Part shown: one piece after another, positions 1-10,632 of the stretch
How positions within the stretch are numbered: the stretch's first letter is position 1
How the letters are laid out: every line of letters begins with the position of its first letter
Assembly: GCF_030445035.2 (NCBI RefSeq)
Contig: NC_080673.1
Coordinates: 195,298,216-195,362,215, forward strand
Source: Dasypus novemcinctus
Taxonomy: Eukaryota > Chordata > Mammalia > Cingulata > Dasypodidae
Direction of reading: 5' to 3'
DNA: 64,000 nucleotides
Notes under the pieces: generated by a model
What the model saw: the letters and a program-made list of their open reading frames with translations, nothing else
Told to the model about the DNA's origin: nothing
The model's database searches: none
Position numbers and translations under genes: made by a program

Positions 1-316
1 GGCTGGTTATATCTACAATCAATTGAGGAGATTGCTGTCAGCAACGAGTGAATCCCCATCCAGTCAGCTGAAGACTTTAAAAGGAGAAGTGATTACAGCA
101 GTCAGATGAAAGGATTTCCCTCTTTAATTCAGACTGCCGATCTCTCCTGGGGAACTCATTGAAGACCTTCATCAGAGACCCTGACTTAATAGCCTGCCCT
201 GTGGAATTTGAACTTGTGCATCCCCATTATCACATGAAAAAATTTTATCTAATCTCATGCCATTTACAGATATCTCCTGTTGGTTCTGTTTTCTCTAGAG
301 AACCCTGACTAATACA
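1..316 (+). mobile_element. Partial solo LTR, 'TGTGATGGTTA...CTAATACA' type (right part)
   Basis: The sequence matches the right two thirds of the complete copy at 7723-8167: the shared landmarks are 'atctacaatcaa', 'gccctgtggaattt', 'acagatatctcctg' and the terminal 'gagaaccctgactaataca'. It ends in CA, as LTRs do, and continues to the left of the window. I take it for a MaLR/ERVL-class LTR, family name not certain. No viral coding sequence is attached. Confidence 0.7.
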
Positions 317-493
317 GATTCTTTCTAGAATAAACACCTGAAAAGGTGAATCTTCAACTTAGTGTTGTTCTTGTACCTCTGAATCTAAATTTACTGCTGT
401 AGCTACCACGGTGCCATCAGGAGAGAGAAACCACAGAGTAAGTTGAAGAGAGTAAATTTAACGTAAAGAATCATTAACCATAAGAGGAGATTT

Positions 494-559
494 GAGTAAT
501 GAAAGATTGGCTAGTAAGAAGTAGAGCAAATTCTAAAGAATATAGGAAATGCAGATATA
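494..559 (+). repeat. Left arm of a 66-bp inverted repeat
   Basis: This 66-base stretch is the reverse complement of 1469-1534 with no gaps and three mismatches (63/66). The arms start and stop at the same relative place and similarity fades outside them. The spacer is 909 bp. I see no clear target-site duplication outside the arms, so it may be the end of a DNA element or an inverted duplication. Confidence 0.8.
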
Positions 560-1468
560 AATCCCATTATCTCTAAGACTACACCCCAAGGAAGGAGTCC
601 CCAGGGCTGAGGTCTAGACCTTGTTTGGGAGGGAATGGCCATGGTTCACTAGCTGGTGGAAGTCACCATGCTGCTGTGCCAGAAAAGATCTCTGGAAAAC
701 CACCCTCCAAAATTTGCTAGAAATCTCTCCTCTGGTGTACTGGAGAAAGGTATTCAGGTGCATTCAGGTGTCTCACTGAATGCACTCTACTATGAAATCA
801 TTTCTTATGAAAGGGTACTGGGGAAAGCTGTTAACAACTGGGTGATGTTGACTATCATGTACTGCAGGAACCAGGTGCTGGAGAAGTTTCACATGCAATA
901 AGAGCCAGGTCATGTGAAACTGCCACGTGGCAGAAGTCAGGTGTTGGATAACCCAGTATGTCTGCTGAGTGAGCACACCAGAACCAGAAAGGAAAGCTCT
1001 TCCTCCTGCAATCTTTCTCCAGTGTACTTCACTGAAAAATCTTAACATCATGCCAGGTAGCAAAGATGAAATATTTAAAGGGCGCTTTTCCATTATAGGC
1101 AGGCAAAAAAAACATATTTAGAGCTGAGAGAATAAACTGCTGTCACAGCTGATACATATATCTTCAAGTAATTTGTGTCTTGTCTTTGCAAGTATCAGTT
1201 ACAGGTATTCTATCCACTAACTGACTTATCACAAGCCAAGCATTGTTCTAAGCCCTCTGGGTGAGTCAAAAATATTTTAAAGGGACCCTTGGGGAGACAG
1301 ATGTTTGTACAACTAAATATATTCATTAATGCCCACATACACTTATTCAACAAGTATTTAAGGACTGTTAATTATCAGTATGACTGTGCATTGCATTTAG
1401 GGTATTATCCTTGTTCATAGAATCATAATTTAGAGGGTAAAACAACCAAGTAAAAAGATTAACTCTAA

Positions 1469-1534
1469 TATATCTGCATTTCCTATATTCTTTAGAATTC
1501 ACTCTACTTCTTACTAGCCAATCCTTCATTACTC
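1469..1534 (-). repeat. Right arm of a 66-bp inverted repeat
   Basis: Reverse-complement partner of 494-559, with 63 of 66 bases matching. The mismatches are single substitutions near the middle and the outer third of the arm. Confidence 0.8.
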
Positions 1535-3311
1535 TAAATATCTCTAACTAAATCTCTACTTGGGTTTAATTGCCCATAGTCATCACTGACTCTGAGCTCC
1601 TGCTTCCAAACAATTTTATATGTTAATGGATCAACTTGCCTTGTTTTCTGTACTTTATTAATACAGATATGATTCTATTCATAAAAAAAAGCTATCATAT
1701 AAGGTCTCTGTAATTAAAGAAAGCTTTACTGAATACTTAAAGAAGATGAAGGAGCAGTTTATATAAGATAAAAGCAAGTAATGTAAAATTGTATTTTAGA
1801 TACCCTTGCCTCTAAATATTTTTTTGGTTACCCCACAACAAGAATTTTTCAGTTGCTTGCACTGTTCTAGCACTTCCAGCCTCATACCATTTTCTGATTC
1901 ATTTTTCCATCTTTGGTCTTCAATTTTTCTTCCTCATCACTTCCTCTAAAACAAACTGCAAAAAATAACAGATTTTATCACTATTTTAGACTTGTCTAAT
2001 TGACATATCTCTAGCCCCAACTCACACATTCATCTCTAACATTTGAATATTTCAACATAGGTGGTCAGCAGAATAAAAAAAAAATCATGAAATAGTTCTT
2101 CCCTACTTACATGTTGCATGTTTGGTTCCTTGGAAAGCAGACTCTGAAGCAGAGTTTAACAAGCAGAATGTTTATTATGTAGTATCCTTGTAATCAATAC
2201 CTGTGGAAAAAAGTGGAAGGAAGCAGGTTTGGGCAAATAGAGATATCAAGCTGCGATGTAGATTTGCCAACCTCAACCCAAACCATGGAGAGTTGTGGAG
2301 ATAAAAATGACCGGTTGGAATTGTCCCATATTGGGCTGAAATGATTGTGCCTTTAAACCCACACCTCAATCAGCCATTAAAAATAAGCTTCCCTGTAAAG
2401 AACATGACTCTCTACAGCTGAGACAAGGCCTGAAGGTTCTGACACTTGAAGATTATCTGCCTTTAATACTTTCAGAAGTCAGGAAGCCCTTCCTTGAAGA
2501 GAGCTCTGCATGGTATCTCCCATAGTCCATCCATCTTGCCTCATATCTATCTTTTCATATACATTTGGGGAGGATCTTCTCCTAGATTTGGGGGCTTTCT
2601 TTTCCTGAGGGGTAAGTTAAAATAGGAGATATAACACCTGCTGCCTTTAGTCTCTGTGCTGCAAAGGATACTCATTTCTATCCTTTATTATCCAATCTAT
2701 ATCACCTCCACTTTCAGCTACTATCTCTGATAGTCCTGGAGACTTTTTGTGGCAAGACCCAGATGCTCTTCTGTGGTATTTGAGCTCCTAGTTACCATAT
2801 TGTTCTCAAGTTGCTGCATTTGCCCATTTTTCATCACCATTGGGTGAGTGAATCATCAAGGACAACAAACATATTCCTCTTAGTCTTCTTTGTATCTCCT
2901 TCTGATGACCAGGCTCAATCATCTCCGTCAGAACAGTAATTCCTCTTCTTTCCTACTGATCTCTTTATGCAAAAGACTCAAAGTGCCAGGCACAGCTATA
3001 GGGCAATAGACAACTCTTGCTTTGTGTCCTTATGTGAATCCCCACCCCCACTGCCATCTCACTCCCAAGGATCAAGACATCTAACATTGCAGAACCTTGA
3101 GTTGCAGGACCAGGAAGGTCTAATTCCCCAAGATGATTTGGGATTGATAGTAAGAAATCCACTCTTGCATCCCTTGGTTCCCAGACCCATGTAGTATTCC
3201 TATTAAGGACACAGTTCCATATAGAGATCTTTTATCCTGGGCTTGTGCACAGTAGCTTTTGAAAACATTAAAAATCTCCAATGTCTTCTCCTCTCACTCA
3301 GGGTAAAATCC

Positions 3312-3326
3312 AGAATCCTTACCATG
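3312..3326 (+). repeat. 5' target-site duplication of the L1 3' fragment
   Basis: 'agaatccttaccatg' here recurs exactly at 3813-3827, directly after the A tail of the insertion. Confidence 0.85.
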
Positions 3327-3812
3327 CATCCAGCATCCATGTGGAATCTGAGCCCCCTCTTGACATAGAGGTGCAATGGACACAACCAATCCAATGTCCA
3401 CATAGAAGAGGTGGCATTGGATTGGGAAAAGTGGACATGGTGGACGATGGGTATGGGGAAAGGCAGGAAGAGATGAGAGGTGGAGGTGTCTTTGGGACAT
3501 GGAGCTGCCCTGGATGGTGCTTCAGAGGTAATCACCGGACATTGTAAATCCTCACAGGGCCCACTGGATGGAATGGAGGAGAGTATGGGCCATGATGTGG
3601 ACCATTGTCCATGAGGTGCAGAGGTGCCCAAAGATGTACTTACCAAATCCAATGGATATGTCATGATGATGGGAACGAGTGTTGTTGGGGGGGGAGAGGG
3701 GGGGTGGGGGGGTGGGGTTGAATGGGACCTCACATATATATTTTTAATGTAATATTATTACAAAGTCAATAAAAAATAAATAAATGAACATTTATTATGA
3801 AAAAAAAAAAAA
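3327..3812 (+). mobile_element. 5'-truncated L1 3'-end insertion (486 bp, poly-A tail)
   Basis: A 486-bp insertion lies between two perfect copies of a 15-bp duplication and ends in an A13 run, the signature of target-primed reverse transcription. Its body matches the last ~500 bp of the longer insertion at 50921-52314: both have 'gtggaatctgagccccctc' with few changes, 'tgatgtggaccattg.ccatgaggtgcag', 'tgtcatgatgatggg', a run of G tracts and 'gacctca...tgtaatatt'. The G-tract region (3687-3717) has four runs of at least four G. The clean duplication makes this one of the younger insertions here. Confidence 0.85.
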
Positions 3813-3827
3813 AGAATCCTTACCATG
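3813..3827 (+). repeat. 3' target-site duplication of the L1 3' fragment
   Basis: Exact copy of 3312-3326. It resumes the host L2 sequence. Confidence 0.85.
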
Positions 3828-4350
3828 ACCACAGTCTGAGTCCCTGTTATCTCTCTGACCTTATCTCCTGATAACTTTCTCCTTTTAGATATTCCTGTTC
3901 CAACTACCCCAGCCTCCTATTGTGTTTGGAATATTCCAGGTGTGCTCCCATCTCAGAGATTCAACACTTACTCTTTGCTCTGTCTGAAATGACATTCCAC
4001 ACATATTATCTGGTTCTCTTTTTCAGCTATTTCAGTTATTTGTTTTAAGATCTCCTTTTCAGTGAGATTTTTTCTACTAAGCACATTTTAAAATTATTAC
4101 CTTCCTTCAAACCTCAGGATTTCCAAAATCTTCCCTGCTGTACTTTTCCCTATAGCACTAATTGCTGACAATTACTTTTTGTTTATTTTTGTTTGTTTGT
4201 TTATTTTTTGTCTTCCCCCACTACTATGCAAACTCCATGAAAGCAGTTGGGTTTTGTTTTATTTTGATTTTTTACTGATTTGTTTATTATTATTTCCTCA
4301 GTGCCTATAAAAGTGTCCGGTACATAGTAGGTACTCAAAAAATAATTATT

Positions 4351-5122
4351 TAATTAATAACAAAAAATGTAAAGAGTATTTATCATTGTCAATGTTCATT
4401 TATTAATATTATAAGAAGGTATAATTAGGTCTGTGAATACACAAGTTAAAGAAAGGATCAGGTAACATGGATATGGGAATCAAGTTAGGGCAGTTATGAA
4501 GAAAATATACTGCTCTATCCTTATATTCTCAAAAGTTTCTTTGATAAATTCCTTGTTGAAGGGAGAAGCTAAAAATATGAAAACTCAAGAGTAATGTTGA
4601 GTTTTCAATAGCTTCTGCTTAATTGTGGCTTAGAAGCACAACCTGTTCGAGCCTGAATAAACTTGTAGAAGGACAAAGTGATTTATGGATGAATAGGACC
4701 CATTTTTCATTAGTGATACCTTCACACTAAAACCAAGGACAGATATTTCACTTGATTTTCAAAAACTTTACTCTTTGATGTGGAGGCTGATACTGAAAAC
4801 TTCAATAAGTTTCAAGTGCTACAGATTCTAGCCAAGCCTGAGTGATAGTGTAGCTTGTTTATTCCTACATTGCTACCAAATCAACATTATGCATATGCAC
4901 AAGCATCTCATTAAATCAATAAATACTTACTTAGCATCTAAAATATTGTCCAAAACACTACAGACAGAAAGACGGATGTGACAAAATTCAAGGCTTTGAG
5001 GTTCTCTTGCTCTGGATGTAGCAACCAATAAATAAATGGTGGCCAAATAACCTGATTAGTGCTACTATAGGAAGTAGGAAGCATTGTGTCCATGGGATGT
5101 AGGCAAAAAAGAGGTAAGTTGG
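4351..5122. other. No gene seen
   Basis: AT-rich sequence with no supported gene. The part near 4900-5040 ('caataaatacttacttagcatc...caaccaataaataaatgg') resembles an ancient MIR/L3-type repeat, but weakly. Confidence 0.4.
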
Positions 5123-5792
5123 TGCCTTAGTTTACCACAGGGCTGTCAATGCAAAGTATCATAAATGGTTTGGCTTTTGTAATAGGAAATGTATTAAGGG
5201 TAAAATCTTACAGTTCCCAGGCCATGAAATGTCCAATCAAGACACCATCAGGCATGCTTTCTCACCAAGATCGTCTGCTGACAGATCCTGTAGTCCTACT
5301 ACCTGGCAAGGCAAAATGGTAGTCAATTTCTTCTGAGGTCTCTGTTTTTGCCTCCAGGTTCACTATCTCCTCAGAACTCAGCTGTGCATGGTCAGACTTA
5401 TGGCTTATCTTTTCAGCTTTGAGCTGCTCTGTGGGTCAAGATCCTCAAAGGCCTCTTTTCCATGCCTCTGTGCTCTGCTGTTACTAGACTCCAGGACTTT
5501 TCTCAGTCTCTTGGGACTTCTCTGTCTTCCTGCAGTCCTCTTTCTCATATGGCAGGATCAAAATGGCAACTGTCTTTATCTACATATCTGTGTGTTCTCA
5601 GTTTATATAAACTGCAGCAAGAGGGCAGAGACCCAACCTAAGTCATACCTCACCAATGTAATCCAATCAAAAACTATGCTATCAAGTGATCTAATGTGGA
5701 TCTAATGCAATCAAAGGTTACCACACCTACCACACCTACAGGAATAGACTTTAAGAACATAATATTCTTCAGAAAAGAACTTCAAACAATCA
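5123..5792 (-). mobile_element. Solo LTR of the lineage-specific ~600-bp family, inverted
   Basis: Read on the minus strand this follows the 'TGTGGCAGTTTGA...GACTAATACA' LTR seen intact at 43661-44259. On the plus strand it starts 'gccttagtttaccacagggctg' and carries the family landmarks 'aagtatcataaat', 'catatggcaggatcaaaa', 'gcagagacccaacc' and 'atgcaatcaaaggttacca'. No internal retroviral sequence is next to it. The far end is degraded, so that edge is approximate. Confidence 0.7.
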
Positions 5793-6317
5793 TGGTTAGT
5801 GAAGGTGTTGAAGAGATAATGATAGCAAAGCTGGGCCTTGGTAGGTAAGTATTACTAAGTATGGTTATAAAAAGGATTTGTACATGGAAAACTATAAAAT
5901 ATTGACAAAAGAAAAAGACCAAAATAAATGGAAGGATATTTTGTGTTCATGGATTGGAAGGCTAAATATTACTAAAATATCAAGTCTATCCAGAGTGATT
6001 TACACATTCAACACAATCCCAATCAAAATTCCAATAGCCTTCTTTGTAGAAAAGGGAAAATTGATCATTAAATTAATATGGAAGGGGAAGGGGTCCCAAA
6101 CATCAAAAGCAACCTTGAAAAAAGAGAAATGTGACTCACACTTCCCACTTTAAAGCTTGTTATAGGGGTACAGTTCACAAACCAGCATGGTACTGGCATA
6201 AGGAAAAATATATAGACCAATGGAATAAAATTTAAAGTTCAGAAAGAAGCCCTCAAATCTATGGCCAAAAGATTATTTTGACAAGGATGTCAAGTCCACT
6301 TGACAAGGAAAGAATAG

Positions 6318-6894
6318 TGTGGTAGTTTGAGGCTTTTGTGGACTCCAAAAAGATCATATCCTTAGGGCTAATCCAATCCTGTGGGTGTAAACCTACTGTA
6401 GGTGGGACTCTTTGATTAAATTATTTCAGCTACAGTCCTTTGATTAGATAACTTCAGTAAGGCATGACTCAGGGTGGTTCTTGATCATCTTACTGGAGTC
6501 TTTTATAAAGCAGATAAATGTGGAGAGACAGAAAGAGAGAAAAGACCCAGGAATGCGACAGGAATCCACAGAAGCTGGGAGAGAAAGTCATGAGAACAAG
6601 AAGTTGGCATTAGCAGAACCTGGGAGAAAGAAAGCCACAGAAGGAGCAAGCCATAAGCTGAAAGCAGTGGAGCCTGAAGGAGAAGGCAGAGACCAGCAGA
6701 TGCACCATTGTGCCCTGTTGTGACAGGAGTTCAGTATCACCTGCAGCCATGTCACTGGGGATGGAGCTTCACTTGATGCCTTGATTTGGACATTTTTCCT
6801 CAGCCTCAGAACTGTAAGCTTATAAGTTAATAATTCCATTGTAAAAGCCAACCCATTTCTGGTTTATTGCCTTTTCAATTAGCAAACTAAAACA
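6318..6894 (+). mobile_element. Solo LTR of the ~600-bp family inside an L1
   Basis: It starts 'tgtggtagtttgaggctttt' and ends 'agcaaactaaaaca', giving TG...CA termini, with L1 ORF2 sequence continuing on both sides. Family landmarks include 'tcctgtgggtgt', 'ctttgattaaatta', 'aactgtaagctta' and 'gtaaaagccaacc'. I could not make out a clean 4-6-bp target duplication. Confidence 0.75.
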
Positions 6895-7722
6895 AACAAT
6901 TTCTTCAACAGATAGGGCTGGGAAAACTGTATATCCAGAATATCCATATGCAAAAGAATGAAGGTGGACCCCAATTGCATATAATATACAAAAATAATGC
7001 AAAATGGATCAAATGCCTAAATATAGGAACTAAAACTGTATTTTGGAAGAAAATATATGGAACCATCTTTGGTACCTTGTATTAGGCAATGATTTCTTAG
7101 ACTTTACAGCAAAAGTATGAACAACAAAAGAAAAAAACAGATACATGGGGCTTCATCAAAATTAAGAACTTTTGTACATGAAAGACTTCATCAGGAAAGT
7201 AAAATGGCAACCTACAGAATGGGAGTAAATATTTGGAAACCACGTAAGGGCTTAACAGCCAGAAGGTATAAAAAAATTCTGCAACTCAACAACAAAAAGA
7301 TAAACACCCAGTTAAAAAATGAGCAAAAGATTTGAACAGAAATTTCTCCAAAGAATATATACAAAATCAAAAAGTACAAGAAAAGATGTTCAACAACATT
7401 AGTCACTGGGAAAATGCAAATCCAAATCACAAAGAACACCATTTTACAACCATTAGAATGGCTACTATTTTAAAAATGTAAAATAACAGGTTTTGATAGG
7501 ATTTGGAGAAATGGGATCACTCGTTAATTGTAAAATTGTGCAGCTGTTGTGGAAAACAGTTGTGCAATTTTGCAGAAAATTATTTATAGATTTACCATAT
7601 GATCCACCAATCCCAATTCTAAGTTAATACCCCAAAGAAATAAAGCAGGAAATCAGGTATTTGATTACCAATTATCACAGAGACATAATTCACAGTTAAC
7701 AAAAAAGATATAAGCAACAAAA

Positions 7723-8167
7723 TGTGATGGTTAGGTTAATGTGTCAACTTGGCCAGGAAATAGTGCCCAGCTGTTTTTTTCAAGTAAGCACTGGGAAAAT
7801 TGTAATACAAGGGTATTTCACAGACTTTAATCACCAGTGAGTTGATTGCATAGATGGTTGATTACATCTACAATCAACCAAGGAGATTACCCTTAGCAAT
7901 GAGTTAAGTTTTATCCAATCAGTTGAAGGTCTCAAAAGGGGAAGTGATTTCAGCATTCAGGGAGAGAATTTCCAGCTACACTTTAGACAGCCAGCATCTC
8001 CTGGGAACTCATCAATGACATTTATTGGAGCCCTTGGTTTGCAGCCTGCCCTGTGGAATTTGGACTTGTGCACGCCCGTGGTCATGTGACAGAATTTTAT
8101 AAAATCTCATACTATTTTCAGATATCTCCTGTCAGTTCTGTTTCCCTAGAGAACTCTGACTAATACA
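7723..8167 (+). mobile_element. Complete solo LTR, 'TGTGATGGTTA...CTAATACA' type, inside an L1
   Basis: The element is 445 bp with TG...CA ends and interrupts L1 ORF2 sequence, which resumes at once downstream ('ccaagaatctatcaacagat'). The right two thirds match 1-316. Motifs such as 'gtgtcaacttggccagg', 'ccaatcagttgaagg' and 'gaactctgactaataca' are those of a MaLR/ERVL-class LTR. Confidence 0.75.
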
Positions 8168-8477
8168 CCAAGAATCTATCAACAGATCAACAGAAATAAA
8201 TTGTGGGCTATACATGCAATGGAATAGTATTCAGTCATTAAAAGGAATGAATTTCTGGATACACGCAACAACATGGCTGAACCTTCAAGACATCATATTG
8301 AGAGAAATAAGGACAAAGTTGCATGATCTCACTGATATGAAATAATTAGAATAAGCAAATGCATAGCCTCAGAAACCAGAATACAGGTTCCCAGGGTCAA
8401 GGTGTGGGGGTAGGGGATGGGTGGTTAATGGTTAATTGGTACAGAGTTTCTGTTTGGGTGATGGAAAATTTGTTAAT

Positions 8478-8692
8478 TGAACGGTTCAGCGCTTCTTGCA
8501 CAGGGGCCACTCCTTGCGTGGGGCACACCCTCACGCAGGAGTATTACTGCATGGACTGGCACTCCTCATACATAGCAGCACTGCGCATGGGCCAGCTTAC
8601 CACACCAACCAGGAGGCCCTGGTTATTAAACACTTGGACCTCCTATATGGTAGGCAGATGCTCTATCTATTGAGCCACATTAGCTTCCCAGC
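8478..8692 (-). mobile_element. DAS-type tRNA-derived SINE, inverted, truncated
   Basis: On the minus strand it begins 'ggaagctaatgtggctcaat', followed by 'accatataggaggtcc' and 'gggcctcctgg', the head and body of the SINE seen at 25376 and 57268. The body stops after about 215 bp, so the 3' part and A tail are missing. It sits directly against the end of the old L1 fragment. Confidence 0.75.
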
Positions 8693-8960
8693 TTTCCATT
8701 TTGATACTTGAAGTGCTTGTTTTCAGAAATAGCCAGCTGAACTGAAAGTCTACTAACAGAATTGTCAGTTTGCTTGAACAAGTAGCTTGTCAAACAACAT
8801 AATAATAAATTAAAGGCTTAAACACTAAAAATGTCTTTAGTGCATGTAATATATTAGATTATGAACATATTTTCTGATGAAACTGGATTGGAGTAATTTT
8901 CATGATATTTATATATGTATATATATATATTTTAAAATTTTGCATTTGACTTAAAGTGTC

Positions 8961-10632
8961 ATGAGAAAATTTGCATATTGCAAGGTGGTCCTAGCCACTT
9001 CCTTGATTTTGGTACTCTTGGGTATGTTCCTGCTGCTTTACTTCACTGAATGCAACAAACGTGATGGAAAAAAGGAGAGAGGACTTCCTGTTGAAGATGT
9101 TCTAGAGTCATTATAAAAGCCTCATGAAGGTCCTGGAGAAATGGGGAAACCAGTCTTCATTCCTAAAGAGGATCAAGAAAAGAAGAAAGAGATGTTTAAA
9201 ATCAATCAGTTCAATTTAATGGTGAGTGAGATGACTGCCCTCAACAGATCTTTACCAGATGTTAGGTTAGAAGGGTGTAAAACAAAGGTGTATCCAGATA
9301 ATCTTCCTACAACAAGTGTGGTGATTGTTTTCCACAATGAGGCTTGGAGCGCACACTTCTGCGAACTGTCTACAGTGTCATTAACCACTCACCAAGACAC
9401 ATGCCAGAAGAAATTGTTCTGGTAGATGATGCAAGTAAAAGAGACTTTTTGAAATGACCCCTAGAGAGTTATGTGAGGAAATTAAAGGTACCACTTCATG
9501 TAATTTGGATGGAACAATGTTCTGGATTAGTCAGAGCTAGATTAAAAGGAACTGCTGTGTCCAAAGATCAAGTGATCACTTTCTTAGATGCTCATTGTGA
9601 TTGTACAGTGGGATGGGTGGAGCCTTTCTTAGGAAGGATCAAACTTGCCAGGAGAACAGTGTTTTGTCCTATCATTGATGTAATCAGTGATGATACTTTT
9701 GAGTACATGGTAGGCTCTGATATGACCTATGGTGGGTTTGACTGGAAGCTCAATTTTTGCTGGTATCTTGTTCCCCAAAGAGAAATGGATAGAAGGAAAG
9801 GTGATCGGACTCTTCCTGTCAGAACACCAACAATGGCAGGAGGCCTATTTTCAATAGACCAAGATTACTTTCAGGAAATTGGAACATATGATGCTGGACT
9901 GGATATCTGGGGAGGAAAAAACCTAGAAATTTCCTTTAGGACTTGGCAGTGTGGAGATACTTTGGAAATTGTTACATGCTAACATGTTGGACACATGTTT
10001 CATAAAGCTACAACTTACACATGTCCAGGAGGCACAGGGCAGGTTATCAAGAAATATAATAGATGACTTGCAGAAGTTTGGATGGATGAATTCAAGAATT
10101 TCTTCTATATAATTTCCCCAGGTGTTACAAAGGTAGATTATGGAGATATATCATCAAGAGTTGGTCTAAGACACAAATTAAAATGTAAACCTTTCTCTTG
10201 GTACCTGGAGAATATGCTCAAATTCCATGTCACTATTTCTCTTTGGGAGAGATACAAAATGTGGAAACAAATCAATGTCTGGTTAACATGGCTAGAAAAG
10301 AATATGAAAAAGTTGGAATATTTAACTGTCATGGTATGGGAGGTAATCAGGTTTTTTCTTATACTTCCAACAAAGAAATCAGAACAGATGACCTTTGCTT
10401 GGATGTTACCAAACTTAATGGCCCAGTCACAATGCTCAAATGCCACCCCCTAAAAGGCAACCAACTATGGGAGTATGACCCAGTGAAATTAACCCTGCAG
10501 CATGTGAACACTAATCAGTCCCTGGATAAAGCCATGGAAGAGAATTGCCAGGTGCCCAGCATTAGAGGCTGCAATGGAAGCCGATCCCAGCAGGGGCTTC
10601 TTAGAAACGTCACCCTTCCAGAAATATTCTGA
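8961..10632 (+). pseudogene. GALNT1P: Processed pseudogene of GALNT1 (polypeptide GalNAc-transferase 1)
   Basis: The parent is a Golgi type II membrane enzyme that starts mucin-type O-glycosylation by adding GalNAc to Ser/Thr. The copy runs without introns from the ATG at 8961 ('[14 protein letters not shown]...', the cytoplasmic tail and membrane anchor) through the GT-A catalytic domain (including 'FLDAHC', the metal-binding DXH motif) to the C-terminal ricin-type lectin domain and 'NVTLPEIF' at 10632. It spans 1,672 bp against 1,680 bp expected for 559 codons. That difference is fully explained by a 2-bp insertion near 9350 and a 10-bp deletion near 10216. Nonsense codons lie at 9114 (TAA), 9455 (TGA), 9980 (TAA, from a serine codon) and 10064 (TGA, from a CGA arginine codon). 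The metal-site neighbour 'WGGEN' reads WGGKN. No functional protein is possible. Parent identity is from memory of the GALNT1 protein; confidence is high. Confidence 0.95.

Larger units (their letters stand above)
317..3254. other. No gene seen; contains a 66-bp inverted-repeat pair
   Basis: No open frame here has the length or composition of a gene; the longest stretches are about 80-110 codons without recognisable domains. Two 66-bp arms at 494-559 and 1469-1534 are reverse complements of each other (listed separately). A weak match to ancient MIR/L3-like sequence lies near 1210-1330. The rest is unclassified AT-rich sequence. Confidence 0.5.
3255..4350 (+). mobile_element. L2 LINE 3' part, split by a later insertion
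   Basis: The order of motifs follows the L2 3' end as I know it: 'gggtaaaatccagaatcctt', a pyrimidine-rich block with 'tctctgaccttatctcctg', then 'ctactatgcaaactccatg' and 'gtgcctataa...tagtaggtactcaa'. The copy is interrupted at 3327-3812 by an L1 3' fragment that duplicated 15 bp of L2 sequence. Its high divergence fits an age predating placental radiation. Confidence 0.65.
5870..8477 (+). mobile_element. Old L1 ORF2-3' fragment, split by two LTRs
   Basis: The pieces 5870-6317, 6895-7722 and 8168-8477 are consecutive parts of one L1. The first encodes the '[15 protein letters not shown]' segment downstream of the reverse-transcriptase core, the second 'ATYRMG' and the 'N-E-ISPKNIYKIKKYK' region, and the third the ORF2 C-terminal region ('gtattcagtcattaaaagga', 'acatggctgaacctt'). 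Frames are broken by stops and indels. The two LTRs interrupting it must be younger than it. Confidence 0.8.

Noticed and set aside
656-901. An 81-codon plus-strand open frame between the inverted-repeat arms
   Set aside because: It could have been a transposase remnant, but the translation shows no DDE, helix-turn-helix or hAT motif.
3203-3733. A 176-codon minus-strand open frame, the longest in the window
   Set aside because: It lies antisense across an L2/L1 insertion boundary and owes its length to the C-rich complement of the G tract; it cannot be an ancestral gene because it spans a target-site duplication.
8961-10632. Functional intronless GALNT-type gene
   Set aside because: Four nonsense codons and two frameshifts interrupt it.
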